Assembly (NCBI RefSeq): GCF_008801405.1
Contig: NZ_VZPV01000001.1
Span: 2,356,001-2,420,000, forward strand
Length of the DNA: 64,000 bases
Reading direction: 5' to 3'
From: Ralstonia insidiosa
GTDB taxonomy: Bacteria; Pseudomonadota; Gammaproteobacteria; Burkholderiales; Burkholderiaceae
Of the stretch, positions 33,369-46,849 are shown one piece after another (the first letter of the stretch is position 1; every line of letters starts with the position of its first letter). The position numbers and the translations under genes are program-made. The notes under the pieces are model-generated. The model worked only from the letters and a program-made list of their open reading frames with translations, had not been told where the DNA came from and did not search any database.

Positions 33369-34292
33369 TTACTTCTTGTAGCGGATGGTCGGGTTGATCA
33401 CGGTGTACAGCATGTCCACCACCAAGTTGATCAGGATGAACTCCAGCGAGAACAGCAGCACCTCGGCCTGGATGACCGGGTAGTCGCGCATCTCCACCGC
33501 ATCCACCAGCAGGCGCCCGAGGCCCGGCCAGTTGAACACCTTCTCCACCACGATCGAGCCGCCCAGCAGGAAGCCGAACTGCAGGCCCATCATGGTCACC
33601 ACCGGGATCATCGCGTTGCGCAGGCAATGCTTGATGACCACCACCGTCTCGCGCACGCCCTTGGCACGGGCGGTACGCACAAAATCTTCTTGCAGCACTT
33701 CGACAAACGACGCGCGGGTGAAGCGTGCCATCACGGCGGCCACGGCAGCGCCCAGCGTGATCGACGGCAGGACATAGTGCTTCCAGGTATCCGCGCCGAT
33801 GGAGGGCAGCCAGCCGAGCTGCACGGAGAACACTTCCATCAGCAGCATGCCCAGCGCAAACGCCGGGAACGAGATGCCGGACACGGCAAGCGTCATGCCC
33901 AGGCGGTCCGGCCATTTGTTGCGCCACACGGCGGAGGTAATGCCAATCACCATGCCAAAGATGACTGCCCACACCATGCTGGCGATCGTCAGGTTGAGCG
34001 TGGGCCAGAAGCGCTCGCCAATCTCTTCGCTCACCGGGCGCTTGCTCCGCAGCGACGTACCGAACTCGCCGCGCACGGCGTTGGTGAAAAAGCGCACGAA
34101 CTGCTCGGGCATCGGCTTGTCCAGGCCCAGGTCGCGGCGCACGAGGTCAACCGTCGCCTCGTCGGCTTCGGGGCCGGCAGCCAGGCGCGCCGGATCCCCC
34201 GGCAGCAGGTGCACGAACAAGAACACCAGCACCGCCACAATCAGCAGTGTCGGGATCACGCCCAGCACACGTTTTACGAAGTAGTTCAGCAT
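33369..34292 (-). CDS. gsiC: Peptide ABC transporter permease (GsiC/DppB-like)
   Basis: Partner channel subunit of OppB type. The protein has 307 residues with six membrane helices. The start YFVKRVLGVIPTLLIVAVLVFLFVHLLPGDPARL is diagnostic, and the EAA loop appears as TARAKGVRETVVVIKHCLRNAMIPVVTMMG. It lies between gsiB and gsiD. A hairpin in the 72-base gap after gsiB may reduce expression relative to the binding protein. Confidence 0.88.
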   Translation of the reverse strand: MLNYFVKRVLGVIPTLLIVAVLVFLFVHLLPGDPARLAAGPEADEATVDLVRRDLGLDKPMPEQFVRFFTNAVRGEFGTSLRSKRPVSEEIGERFWPTLNLTIASMVWAVIFGMVIGITSAVWRNKWPDRLGMTLAVSGISFPAFALGMLLMEVFSVQLGWLPSIGADTWKHYVLPSITLGAAVAAVMARFTRASFVEVLQEDFVRTARAKGVRETVVVIKHCLRNAMIPVVTMMGLQFGFLLGGSIVVEKVFNWPGLGRLLVDAVEMRDYPVIQAEVLLFSLEFILINLVVDMLYTVINPTIRYKK

Positions 34293-34321
34293 GGCAAATC
34301 CACCACAGACGGCAATTCAAT

Positions 34322-34348
34322 GGCCCGCGCACAGGCTGCACGCGGGCC
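34322..34348 (-). promoter_or_regulatory. Intercistronic hairpin between gsiB and gsiC
   Basis: GGCCCGCG (34322-34329) and CGCGGGCC (34341-34348) form a perfect 8-bp GC stem with an 11-base loop, in the only long gap (72 bases) of the importer operon. There is no T-tract. Such stems after binding-protein genes protect the upstream message from 3' exonucleases and so raise binding-protein levels; that role here is inference. Confidence 0.5.
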
Positions 34349-34364
34349 GGTACAGCATTGAGGC

Positions 34365-35930
34365 TTACTGCTTGATGTCGATGTCGTCAAAGCTGAACGA
34401 ACCATCCGGCGCCACGTAGGCACCCGACAGGCGCTTGGACCGTGCGTAGACGATCTTCTCCGTCACCAGGAAGGCCCAGGGCGCGTCTTCCCAGATGCGC
34501 TTCTGTGCGTCGGTGTAGAGCTTGGTTTTCTCGGCACGATCCGTCGTACGCAGAGCGCCGGCAATGTCGGCATCCACCTGGTCGTTCTTGTAGTACGCCG
34601 TGTTCAGTTGCTTGGGCGGCATCGATTCCGAGGCCAGCAGCGGACGCAGTGCCCAGTCGGATTCACCGGTCGAAGACGACCAGCCGATGTAGTACATACG
34701 CACACCCGCATCTTCCGGCTTCTGCACACTCTCGACCTTCTCGACACGCTGACCGGCCTCCAGCGCTTGCACCTGCGCCTTGATACCAACCTGCGCCAGT
34801 TGCTGCTGCACGAACTGGATAATCTTCTGCGCCGTCGTGTGGTTGTAGGCCGACCACAGTTGCGTCTCGAAGCCGTTGGGGTAACCGGCTTCCTTCAGCA
34901 GCTCTTTCGCCTTGGCCGGGTTGTACGGCCACGGGCCCAACTTTGTGGCGTAGTCCACGCCCTGCGGCACCACACCGTCAGACGGCACGGCGTAGCCCGA
35001 GAAGGCCACCTTGGTCAGCGCATCCTTGTTGATGGCGTAGTTGATGGCCTGGCGCACCTTCGGGTTGTCGAACGGCTTCACGCGCGTGTTGAACGTGATG
35101 TAGCGCTGGATGATCGACGGCGCCGCAATCAGGTCCACCTTCGGGCTGCCCTTGAGCACCGCAGCCTGCTCGAACGGAATGCTGAATGCGAAGTCCGCTT
35201 CGCCCGTCTGCATGACGGTGGCACGCGTGTTGTTGTCCACCACCGGCTTCCAAGTGATGGTGTCGATCTTCGGCAGGCCTTGCTTCCAGTAGCCGTCGAA
35301 TTTCTTGCCCTTCAGGTAGTCGGTCTGCTTCCACTCGACGAATTCGAACGGGCCAGTGCCGACCGGGTGGAAGGCGATATCCTTACCGTACTTCTTCAGC
35401 GCCGTGGGCGAGATCATCGCCGCCGACGGGTGGGCCAGCACGTTGATGAACGGCGAGAACGGCTCCTTGAGCGTCACGCGTGCGGTGTACGGATCCACCA
35501 CTTCGGTCTTGGCAACGCGGTTGAACAGCACGAAGCGCTTGAGCTTGTTGGCCGGGTCCGTCACACGGTCCAGGTTGGCCTTGACAGCGTTGGCGTCAAA
35601 CGTGGTGCCGTCGTGGAACTTCACGCCCTTGTGCAGCTTGAACGTGTAGACCAGGCCGTCCTTGCTCACGTCATAGCTTTCGCACAGCACGTTGACGAGC
35701 TTCATGTCCTTGTCGAAGCCGAACAGGCCTTGATAGAACGACTTGGCGGCACTGAACGACAGCGTGTCGTTGGCGTCGTACGGGTCCATCGTGGTGAAGG
35801 TCGAGTAGACCGCCATCACGGCGTCCTTGGCGGCAAAGGCCGGCATCGTGAATGCCGCCAGGGCCAGGCCGCTGGCAACCATCGCTGCGCGCGGTGCCGA
35901 AGTGAATCGATGAGCAAATCGATTGAACAT
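34365..35930 (-). CDS. gsiB: Periplasmic peptide-binding protein (GsiB-like)
   Basis: SBP family 5 solute-binding protein delivering peptides to the GsiCD channel. The ATG at 35928-35930 with GGAAGG upstream gives 521 residues. A Sec signal is present (AAMVASGLALAAFTMPAFAA, cleavage near residue 34). The mature protein starts KDAVMAVYSTFTTMDPYDANDTLS. Family features include YDVSKDGLVYTFKLHKGVKFHDGTTFDANAVKANLDRV and FHPVGTGPFEFVEWKQTDYL. GsiB of E. coli is similar in size (512). It lies 38 bases after gsiA. Confidence 0.9.
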   Translation of the reverse strand: MFNRFAHRFTSAPRAAMVASGLALAAFTMPAFAAKDAVMAVYSTFTTMDPYDANDTLSFSAAKSFYQGLFGFDKDMKLVNVLCESYDVSKDGLVYTFKLHKGVKFHDGTTFDANAVKANLDRVTDPANKLKRFVLFNRVAKTEVVDPYTARVTLKEPFSPFINVLAHPSAAMISPTALKKYGKDIAFHPVGTGPFEFVEWKQTDYLKGKKFDGYWKQGLPKIDTITWKPVVDNNTRATVMQTGEADFAFSIPFEQAAVLKGSPKVDLIAAPSIIQRYITFNTRVKPFDNPKVRQAINYAINKDALTKVAFSGYAVPSDGVVPQGVDYATKLGPWPYNPAKAKELLKEAGYPNGFETQLWSAYNHTTAQKIIQFVQQQLAQVGIKAQVQALEAGQRVEKVESVQKPEDAGVRMYYIGWSSSTGESDWALRPLLASESMPPKQLNTAYYKNDQVDADIAGALRTTDRAEKTKLYTDAQKRIWEDAPWAFLVTEKIVYARSKRLSGAYVAPDGSFSFDDIDIKQ

Positions 35931-35968
35931 GTCCTTCCTCCTCAAAGAAGTGTTTGACTTCACTACGT

Positions 35969-37849
<1,881 letters not shown>

Positions 37850-37875
37850 GGCAACTCTCCTGCTTTCCTACGTGC

Positions 37876-38838
<963 letters not shown>

Positions 38839-38855
38839 GCGTGGCTCTATGAAAA

Positions 38856-39848
38856 TCAGTTTTCAGCGGTGCGCTTGCGGCCGCGTCGAGTGGTGGGGGC
38901 GTTGGCCGCGTCATTGCCTTGCGCAGCATTGGTGCGCGAGGCCTGGCCGGTGTGCAGCCACGGCAGCACAAATTCAGTCAGGCGCTCGGCCGATTCCAGC
39001 GAATGCGCAGACCGGTGTGCCACCGCTCCGCACAGCGCTTCGAACAGCGCCACAGCGGCCGTATCGGACGTCGCCGAAAACTGCCGCTCCGGACGCGCAT
39101 ACAGCGCGATGTCGGCCAACGGCGCCAGCGGCGAGGTCGGACCGTCGGTCAGCGCCAGCACCTGGCACCCCTGATCGCCCGCCTGCTTGGCCAGGGTGAT
39201 CGTGTCCGCCGCATAGCGCGGGAAAGCAATGGCAATCAGCAGATCCTTCCGCCCGATCTTGCGCAGTTGGCGGGCCGCGTCCGACGCCCCACCCGGCTGC
39301 GAGACAGAAATCACCGTGTCGCAATACAAATCCAGCCCGTGGCGCAGCAGGCCCGCGAGATAACCACTGGCGCCAAAGCCCATCACGTAGATGCGCTGGG
39401 CGCCCAGGATGGCGTCCACCGCACGCTCGCAAGCGGCAGGGTCAAGCATGCGGCGCGTGGCATCCAGGTTGGCAATATCTTCGTTGAGCGACGCAGCAAA
39501 AATCTCCGCGCTGGTAGCCGGCCGCGCCAGTTCGTGGCGCAGCTTCTCTACCGGTGCGAGCGTTGCTTCGAAACCGCGCAGCAACTCGGAACGAAACTGC
39601 GGATAGCCATCAAAGCCCAGCGCCAGCGCAAAACGGTTGGCTGTGGCAATCGACATCTCCACCGCGGCGGCAAACTCGTCGATGCGCATGGTGGCCGCGC
39701 GAAACGGGTTCGCCAGCACGTACTCGGCCATGCGCTGGTGCGCGGGCGTGAGTGTAGCCAGCGTGGCCGCAATGCGGTCGGAGACCGTCGCTTCGGCAGC
39801 AAATGCGCCTTTCGACACATCCGTACGCTTGCTGGTGGATTTCGCCAT
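38856..39848 (-). CDS. MurR/RpiR-family transcriptional regulator
   Basis: The protein has 330 residues. The N-terminal HTH_6 domain is in LTPAHQRMAEYVLANPFRAATMRIDEFAAAVEMSIATANRFALALGF (residues about 34-80). A SIS sugar-phosphate-binding domain follows (IYVMGFGASGYLAGLLRHGLDLY, then LLIAIAFPRYAADTITLAKQAGDQGCQVLALTD). The C-terminus is basic. It is the first gene of the peptide importer operon and probably controls it. Ligands of the family are phosphosugars such as MurNAc-6-phosphate, which hints at a link with cell-wall peptides, but that is inference. A candidate operator lies 11-41 bases upstream. Confidence 0.92.
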   Translation of the reverse strand: MAKSTSKRTDVSKGAFAAEATVSDRIAATLATLTPAHQRMAEYVLANPFRAATMRIDEFAAAVEMSIATANRFALALGFDGYPQFRSELLRGFEATLAPVEKLRHELARPATSAEIFAASLNEDIANLDATRRMLDPAACERAVDAILGAQRIYVMGFGASGYLAGLLRHGLDLYCDTVISVSQPGGASDAARQLRKIGRKDLLIAIAFPRYAADTITLAKQAGDQGCQVLALTDGPTSPLAPLADIALYARPERQFSATSDTAAVALFEALCGAVAHRSAHSLESAERLTEFVLPWLHTGQASRTNAAQGNDAANAPTTRRGRKRTAEN

Positions 39849-39858
39849 CGTCCTGGGC

Positions 39859-39922
39859 CGTGAAAATTTTGTGTAAATGTATTTTCACGAAACGACCATG
39901 TAAAGAAAAAAACTTTCACGAA
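39859..39922. promoter_or_regulatory. Candidate RpiR operator: inverted and direct TTTCACG repeats
   Basis: CGTGAAAAT (39859-39867) and ATTTTCACG (39881-39889) form a perfect 9-bp inverted repeat with centres 22 bases apart, starting 11 bases before the RpiR start codon. TTTCACGAA of the right arm recurs at 39914-39922. The region is AT-rich against the GC-rich background and lies between the divergent RpiR operon and the ABC-F gene. This is the expected form of a dimer/tetramer RpiR site. Confidence 0.6.
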
Positions 39923-40087
39923 GGCCTATGGTTTTCCCTAGGTCGAAAGCAGGTGCACAGATTGCGGGCCAGCGCCGCTGCCTCATGGTGCGATGCACCT
40001 GTCCAAACGCTCACGGTGCGCCAGGATCGTGCGCCGCAGCACGTTACAATCGCTCCCTTCTTCGATTGTCCTCAAGCGCAGTTTTTC

Positions 40088-42025
<1,938 letters not shown>

Positions 42026-42057
42026 GGCTGGCGTGTCCGGCCAAGGAGACCTTGTTG

Positions 42058-43170
42058 ATGACAACCCCGTCGCCGGACACCGCCACCTCCACCAGCCAGC
42101 CGCTGGCCGGCGTGCGCGTGCTCGACCTCACGCGCCTGCTGCCGGGCCCTGCCGCCACGCGCCACCTGGCCGATCTCGGTGCCGAGATCATCAAGATCGA
42201 AGACCCAGGCCCCGGCGACTACGCCCGCGACATGATGCGCTCCCCCGCCGACCGCGCGGCCGAACGCCCAAGCCTGTTCTTCCGCTCGCTCAATCGCGGC
42301 AAGACCGAAACGCGGCTGGACCTGAAACTCGCTGAAGACCGAGAAGCGCTCATCGAACTCGCGCGCCATGCGGATGTGCTGATCGAGAGTTTCCGCCCCG
42401 GCGTCATGGCGCGCCTTGGGGTCGGCTGGGAGACGCTGCGCGCAGCCAACCCGGCCCTGGTGATGTGCTCCATCAGCGGCTACGGCCAAGACGGGCCGCT
42501 CGCACAGGCAGCCGGCCATGACATCAACTACGTCGGCTATGCGGGCATGCTGGACCAGCTCACCAGCGCGGACGGCACGCCCATCGTCCCGAACGTGCAG
42601 ATCGGCGACTTATTGGGCGGCGCACTGACGGCGGTGGTCGGCATCCTGGCTGCACTGGTCGATGCGCGCGCCACCGGCCGCGGCCGCTACGTCGACGTAT
42701 CGATGACGGATTCGGTGTTCGCACACAACCTGATGGCGTTCTTTGCCGTCGGCACGCGCGGCAAGGCAAGCCGGGCCGGTGGGGATCTGCTCAACGGCGG
42801 CGTGCCGTGCTACGGCGTCTACCGCACGTCGGACGATCGCTTCATGGCTGTTGGCGCCTTGGAATTGAAGTTCTGGCAGACGATGTGCGACGTGCTCGGC
42901 AAGCCCGAATGGAAAGACAAGCACTGGGCCCTTGGCCAGCGCGTCGGCGGCGATGATGCGCTCGCCCTTCGCGACGAACTCGCTGCGCTGTTCCGCACCG
43001 CTACACAGGCCGAATGGACCACACGTTTCGCCGATGCCGACTGTTGTGTCACGCCCGTGTTGCGTATGGAAGAAGCCCTGCAGCATCCGCTCTTTACCGA
43101 GCGCAACAGCGTGGTGAAGGAAAACGGCGAGCCTGTGCAGCTCGCCCTGCCGCTACGATTTGCCGACTGA
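42058..43170 (+). CDS. CaiB/BaiF-family (class III) CoA-transferase
   Basis: The protein has 370 residues from ATG 42058, preceded by AAGGAG; in-frame TTG codons at 42052/42055 could also serve. Family features: PLAGVRVLDLTRLLPGPAATRHLADLGAEIIKIEDP at the start, DVLIESFRPGVMARLGVGWETLRAANPALVMCSISGYGQDGP in the middle (with the R/K-rich CoA clamp), the catalytic Asp region with AGHDINYVGYAGML, and YVDVSMTDSVFAHN. Relatives include alpha-methylacyl-CoA racemase and formyl-/carnitine-CoA transferases. The short length resembles racemase-like members. Its 3' end overlaps the convergent DUF523 gene by 18 bases. Confidence 0.9.
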   Translation: MTTPSPDTATSTSQPLAGVRVLDLTRLLPGPAATRHLADLGAEIIKIEDPGPGDYARDMMRSPADRAAERPSLFFRSLNRGKTETRLDLKLAEDREALIELARHADVLIESFRPGVMARLGVGWETLRAANPALVMCSISGYGQDGPLAQAAGHDINYVGYAGMLDQLTSADGTPIVPNVQIGDLLGGALTAVVGILAALVDARATGRGRYVDVSMTDSVFAHNLMAFFAVGTRGKASRAGGDLLNGGVPCYGVYRTSDDRFMAVGALELKFWQTMCDVLGKPEWKDKHWALGQRVGGDDALALRDELAALFRTATQAEWTTRFADADCCVTPVLRMEEALQHPLFTERNSVVKENGEPVQLALPLRFAD

Positions 43171-43668
43171 ATCGGCGCGGTCCAGCGCATCAAGCAGATG
43201 CGCTGCCTCTTCCAACTGGTGTTGACTGAACACGCGGATACCGTTCTGGCGCAGCAGCGCTGCGGTCACGCCTTCGCCGGGCTGCAGTTGGCTGGAGAAC
43301 GTACCGTCGTAGAGAAATGCAGAACCGCATGACGGGCTGCGCTCGGTGAGCACGGCAACTTGCACGCCGGCTTCCTGCGCCGCCTCCAGGGCACGTTGCG
43401 CACCCAGTACAAACGCATCGGTCACATCATGACCATGGTGCTCGACCACGCGGGCGGCCCCGCGCAGCACTGCAGCACCGCCGCCCTCACCATGGATTTC
43501 CGCTGGCAGACGCGGCACCGGCAGGCCGCCGGCCATCTCGGGGCACATCGGCACAATGCGCCCTTCCATCTGCCAGCGCGCCAGGATGCCGCCTTCGGTG
43601 ACGACCGTGCCGCCGTCATAGCGTACCGGCTGGCCCAGCAGGCAGGCACTCACCAGCACGCGTTGCAT
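43153..43668 (-). CDS. DUF523 family protein
   Basis: The protein has 171 residues. The start RVLVSACLLGQPVRYDGG is the family signature, with a cysteine near residue 9. Other conserved stretches are VPMCPEMAGGLPVPRLPAEI and VAVLTERSPSCGSAFLYDGTFS (cysteine patch). The clustered cysteines suggest a metal or iron-sulfur centre, which is inference. Function unknown. It starts 16 bases after dsbB stop on the same strand and its stop is inside the CoA-transferase gene on the opposite strand. Confidence 0.9.
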   Translation of the reverse strand: MQRVLVSACLLGQPVRYDGGTVVTEGGILARWQMEGRIVPMCPEMAGGLPVPRLPAEIHGEGGGAAVLRGAARVVEHHGHDVTDAFVLGAQRALEAAQEAGVQVAVLTERSPSCGSAFLYDGTFSSQLQPGEGVTAALLRQNGIRVFSQHQLEEAAHLLDALDRADSVGKS

Positions 43669-43684
43669 GGTCGGCGGCTCCGGC

Positions 43685-44164
43685 TTAGCGGCGCTCGCGG
43701 CGGATCATCCCCACCACCAGCGTCAACGCCAGAATCAGCAGCCAGATCAGCGACCACACCGGCACCGATAGGCCCAGCACCGGCGGCATCGGCCCAACAC
43801 ACAGGCCATCGGCTTCGAATACCTGCGGCAGCCATTTCGCTGTGGGCAACGCATTGACCCAGTTCTCGATCGGGTCGATACCGCATGTCGCCTTCGGGTT
43901 CAGCAGCAGCGATACGTGATACCCCGCCACGCACAGGCCGGCCAGCCCGGACAGCATCCCCAGCCCGTGCCACAGCAGCCGCGTGGCCGACGACAGCGCC
44001 GCCAGCAGCGAGAACACGCCAATGCCAAGGAACGCGAACCGCTGCAGGATGCACAGCGGGCAAGGCTGGAGCCCCTCAACGTGTTGCAGGTACAGCGCAT
44101 AGCCGACCACCCCAAAGGAGATCACGGCAATCAGCAGGAAAAAGGCGCGCGAATTGGCTTGCAT
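43685..44164 (-). CDS. dsbB: Disulfide bond formation protein B
   Basis: Quinone-dependent inner-membrane oxidase of DsbA. The protein has 159 residues with four membrane segments. The first periplasmic loop has the CXXC pair in LQPCPLCILQRFAFLGIG. The second loop holds the other pair, in LNPKATCGIDPIENWVN and GLCVGPMPPVLG. These are the four essential cysteines. It stands between radA and the DUF523 gene. The start ATG gives a short basic-polar N-terminus, as expected. Confidence 0.95.
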   Translation of the reverse strand: MQANSRAFFLLIAVISFGVVGYALYLQHVEGLQPCPLCILQRFAFLGIGVFSLLAALSSATRLLWHGLGMLSGLAGLCVAGYHVSLLLNPKATCGIDPIENWVNALPTAKWLPQVFEADGLCVGPMPPVLGLSVPVWSLIWLLILALTLVVGMIRRERR

Positions 44165-44274
44165 GGCGGCGTCGGCTCAGAGGCGTCTTAGAGAAAAGTT
44201 GGCGGATTATCGCATTGCAACGGCACGTGCATTTTCAAATGGCGCGCGCGACATCGTTGCGAATTTTTGAAGGA

Positions 44275-45645
44275 TCAGGCTTCCAACGCCCGCACACGAT
44301 CAATCGCCTGCTCGATGCGCTCGACAGCAATCACCTCCAGCCCATCAATCGCCTGCTTGGGTGCATTCGATTTCGGGATGACAGCAATCGAAAAACCCAG
44401 TTTTGCCGCTTCCTTCAACCGCTCTTGGCCGCGCGGTGTGGGACGGATCTCGCCCGCCAGACCGATCTCACCAAACACCACCAGCCCACGCGGCAGCGGC
44501 TTGTTGCGCATGGACGAATGGATCGCGAGCAACACCGCCAAATCCGCCGCCGGCTCGGTGATCTTCACCCCGCCCACGGCATTGAGGAACACGTCCTGAT
44601 CAAAGCACGCAATGCCGGCATGGCGGTGCAGCACCGCCAACAGCATCGCCAGACGGTTCTGCTCCAGGCCCACCGCCAAGCGGCGCGGGTTCGGCACATT
44701 GGCGGTATCTACCAGCGCCTGGATCTCTACCAGCAGCGGCCGCGTGCCTTCCTGCGTGACCAGCACGCATGAGCCTGGCACCACCTGTTCATGCTGCGAC
44801 AGGAACAGCGCCGACGGATTCGCCACCCCGCGCAACCCGCGCTCGGTCATCGCAAACACGCCCAGCTCGTTGACGGCGCCAAAGCGGTTCTTGAACGCGC
44901 GCACCAGCCGGTAGGACGAATGCGTATCGCCCTCGAAATACAGCACCGTATCGACGATGTGCTCAAGCACGCGCGGCCCCGCCAACGCGCCTTCCTTGGT
45001 CACATGGCCGACCAGGATGGTGGTCACATCCAGCCGCTTGGCAATACGCGTGAGTTGCGCCGCGCATTCGCGCACCTGCGCCACGGAGCCCGGCGCAGAG
45101 GTCAACGCCTCCGAATACAGCGTCTGGATGGAATCGATAACGACGACTTCCGGCTTTTCCGTCTCGATGGTTGCCTGGATGCGTTCGAGCTGAATCTCCG
45201 CCAGCAGCGCTAGATTCTGGCTCTCGATGCCGAGGCGATGCGCACGCAGCGCAATCTGCGAGCCGGATTCTTCGCCGCTCACATACAGCACACGCCGTGT
45301 GGCCGACAGGTTGGACAGCGCCTGCAGCAGCAGCGTCGACTTGCCGATGCCCGGATCGCCGCCGATCAGCACCACACCGCCACCGACCAGGCCACCGCCC
45401 AGTACACGGTCAAACTCATCGATACCGCTGGAGAAGCGCGGCACGTCTTCCGCGTCAATCTCCGACAGCTTGCGTACCGTCGCGCTCGATGCCAGCGATT
45501 GGAAACGCGCGCCCGCGCCAGAGGCCGGCTGCGCTACGGTTTCCACCAGCGTGTTCCACTGCTGGCAATGCGGGCACTGCCCCGCCCATTTCGGCGCCGT
45601 GCCACCGCATTCGGTGCACGTATAGACCGTCTTGCTCTTGGCCAA
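44275..45645 (-). CDS. radA: DNA repair protein RadA (Sms)
   Basis: RecA-like helicase assisting recombination intermediates. The protein has 456 residues, the family length. Domains in order: C4 zinc finger (CTECGGTAPKWAGQCPHCQQW, residues 10-30); ATPase with Walker A IGGDPGIGKSTLLLQAL and Walker B VVIDSIQTLYS; the RadA KNRFG motif in RAFKNRFGAVNELGVFAM; and a C-terminal Lon-protease-like domain (ALVDTANVPNPRRLAVGLEQNRLAMLLAVLHRHAGI). It is downstream of alr (79 bases) and may share a promoter. Confidence 0.97.
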   Translation of the reverse strand: MAKSKTVYTCTECGGTAPKWAGQCPHCQQWNTLVETVAQPASGAGARFQSLASSATVRKLSEIDAEDVPRFSSGIDEFDRVLGGGLVGGGVVLIGGDPGIGKSTLLLQALSNLSATRRVLYVSGEESGSQIALRAHRLGIESQNLALLAEIQLERIQATIETEKPEVVVIDSIQTLYSEALTSAPGSVAQVRECAAQLTRIAKRLDVTTILVGHVTKEGALAGPRVLEHIVDTVLYFEGDTHSSYRLVRAFKNRFGAVNELGVFAMTERGLRGVANPSALFLSQHEQVVPGSCVLVTQEGTRPLLVEIQALVDTANVPNPRRLAVGLEQNRLAMLLAVLHRHAGIACFDQDVFLNAVGGVKITEPAADLAVLLAIHSSMRNKPLPRGLVVFGEIGLAGEIRPTPRGQERLKEAAKLGFSIAVIPKSNAPKQAIDGLEVIAVERIEQAIDRVRALEA

Positions 45646-45724
45646 ACAACCCCCTGCTTGCGGCCGCTACGCTTGTCGGGCAGCCGCTTGATCTTCGTAT
45701 TGCGTGTGTAACTTGGCGCGACGT

Positions 45725-46849
45725 TCAGGCCGCCTTGCCGAGCTCGCCCGCGTCTGCGGTCTCAACCGGCTCGACTGTGACCGGCACGCGCGGCGCGACC
45801 GCGCACATCAGTTCATAGCCGACCGTACCAGCGGCATGCGCCACATCATCAATGGGCAGACCTTCACCCCACAGCGTGACGGACGTGCCAACGCGGGCGT
45901 TCGGCAGGTTTGACAGATCGACGGTAATCATGTCCATCGACACGCGCCCCACCGTGTGCGTGCGCTCGCCGTCAACCAGCACCGGCGTGAACTGGTCGCC
46001 CCAACCTGGGGCATGACGCGGGTAGCCGTCTGCATAGCCGCACGCCACCACGCCGATGCGCATCGGGCGTTCTGCCACGAAGCGCGAGCCGTAACCGATG
46101 GTGTCGCCCGCCTGCAGATCCTGGATGGCGATCAGTTCGCTCTTGAGCGACATGGCCGGCATCAGGCCCGTGCCTTCGATATCGCTGGCCAGGCCCGTCG
46201 GCGAGGCGCCGTACATGATCACGCCCGGGCGCACCCAGTCGCGATGCGCCTTCGGGTGCCACAACGTGGCGGCGGAGTTCGACAGCGATGCCTCGCCCGG
46301 CAACCCTTGCGTAGCCAGTTCGAAGGCAGCGAGCTGGTGCTCAATGCCGCGCGGGCCATCCGCATCGGAAAAATGCGTCATGTGGACGATGGTGCCAACG
46401 CCGGAGATGGCGCGGGCACGTTCCCACGCAGCCCGGTAAGCCGCCGGCATGAAACCGAGGCGGCTCATACCGGTGTTGATCTTGAGCTGCACACTGATGG
46501 GCCCTTTCAGGCGCGCCAATTCCAGCATGCGTAACTGGTCTTCGCTATGGACAGTCGTGGTCAGGCGGTACTGCTCGACGACAGCGAGGTCTTCAGGCTT
46601 GAAGAAGCCTTCCAGCAGCAGAACCGGCCCTTGCCAGCCAAGCTGGCGCACGCGGACGGCTTCATCGAGATCGAGCAGCCCGAAACCATCGGTCTGGCGC
46701 AGGCCTTCGTAGGCGCGCTCGATACCGTGGCCGTAGGCATTGGCCTTGACGACCGCCCACACACGCGAGTTGGGCGCATGGCGGCGGGCAACCTGGAGAT
46801 TGTTGGCAAGTGCGGGGCCGTGGATGACGGCCTGAATGGGTCTTGGCAT
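45725..46849 (-). CDS. alr: Alanine racemase
   Basis: PLP enzyme interconverting L- and D-alanine for peptidoglycan. The ATG at 46847-46849 gives 374 residues. The PLP lysine is in VWAVVKANAYGHGIERAY near residue 35. The catalytic tyrosine region is GDTIGYGSRFVAERPMRIGVVACGYADGYPR (Tyr near 265), and the active-site/dimer patch is GRVSMDMITVDLSNLP. Upstream in-frame sequence to 47044 is unrelated. It is divergent from lplT across a 647-base gap. Confidence 0.96.
   Translation of the reverse strand: MPRPIQAVIHGPALANNLQVARRHAPNSRVWAVVKANAYGHGIERAYEGLRQTDGFGLLDLDEAVRVRQLGWQGPVLLLEGFFKPEDLAVVEQYRLTTTVHSEDQLRMLELARLKGPISVQLKINTGMSRLGFMPAAYRAAWERARAISGVGTIVHMTHFSDADGPRGIEHQLAAFELATQGLPGEASLSNSAATLWHPKAHRDWVRPGVIMYGASPTGLASDIEGTGLMPAMSLKSELIAIQDLQAGDTIGYGSRFVAERPMRIGVVACGYADGYPRHAPGWGDQFTPVLVDGERTHTVGRVSMDMITVDLSNLPNARVGTSVTLWGEGLPIDDVAHAAGTVGYELMCAVAPRVPVTVEPVETADAGELGKAA

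Noticed and set aside
39803..40087. N-terminal extension of the ABC-F gene to 39803
   Set aside because: The extra sequence overlaps the regulator gene and operator and has no family content; the GTG at 40088 starts the conserved domain.
44217..44265. GCAACG / CGTTGC pair followed by GAATTTTT near dsbB and radA
   Set aside because: The arms are short and far apart, and the T-run faces the wrong direction for both flanking genes.
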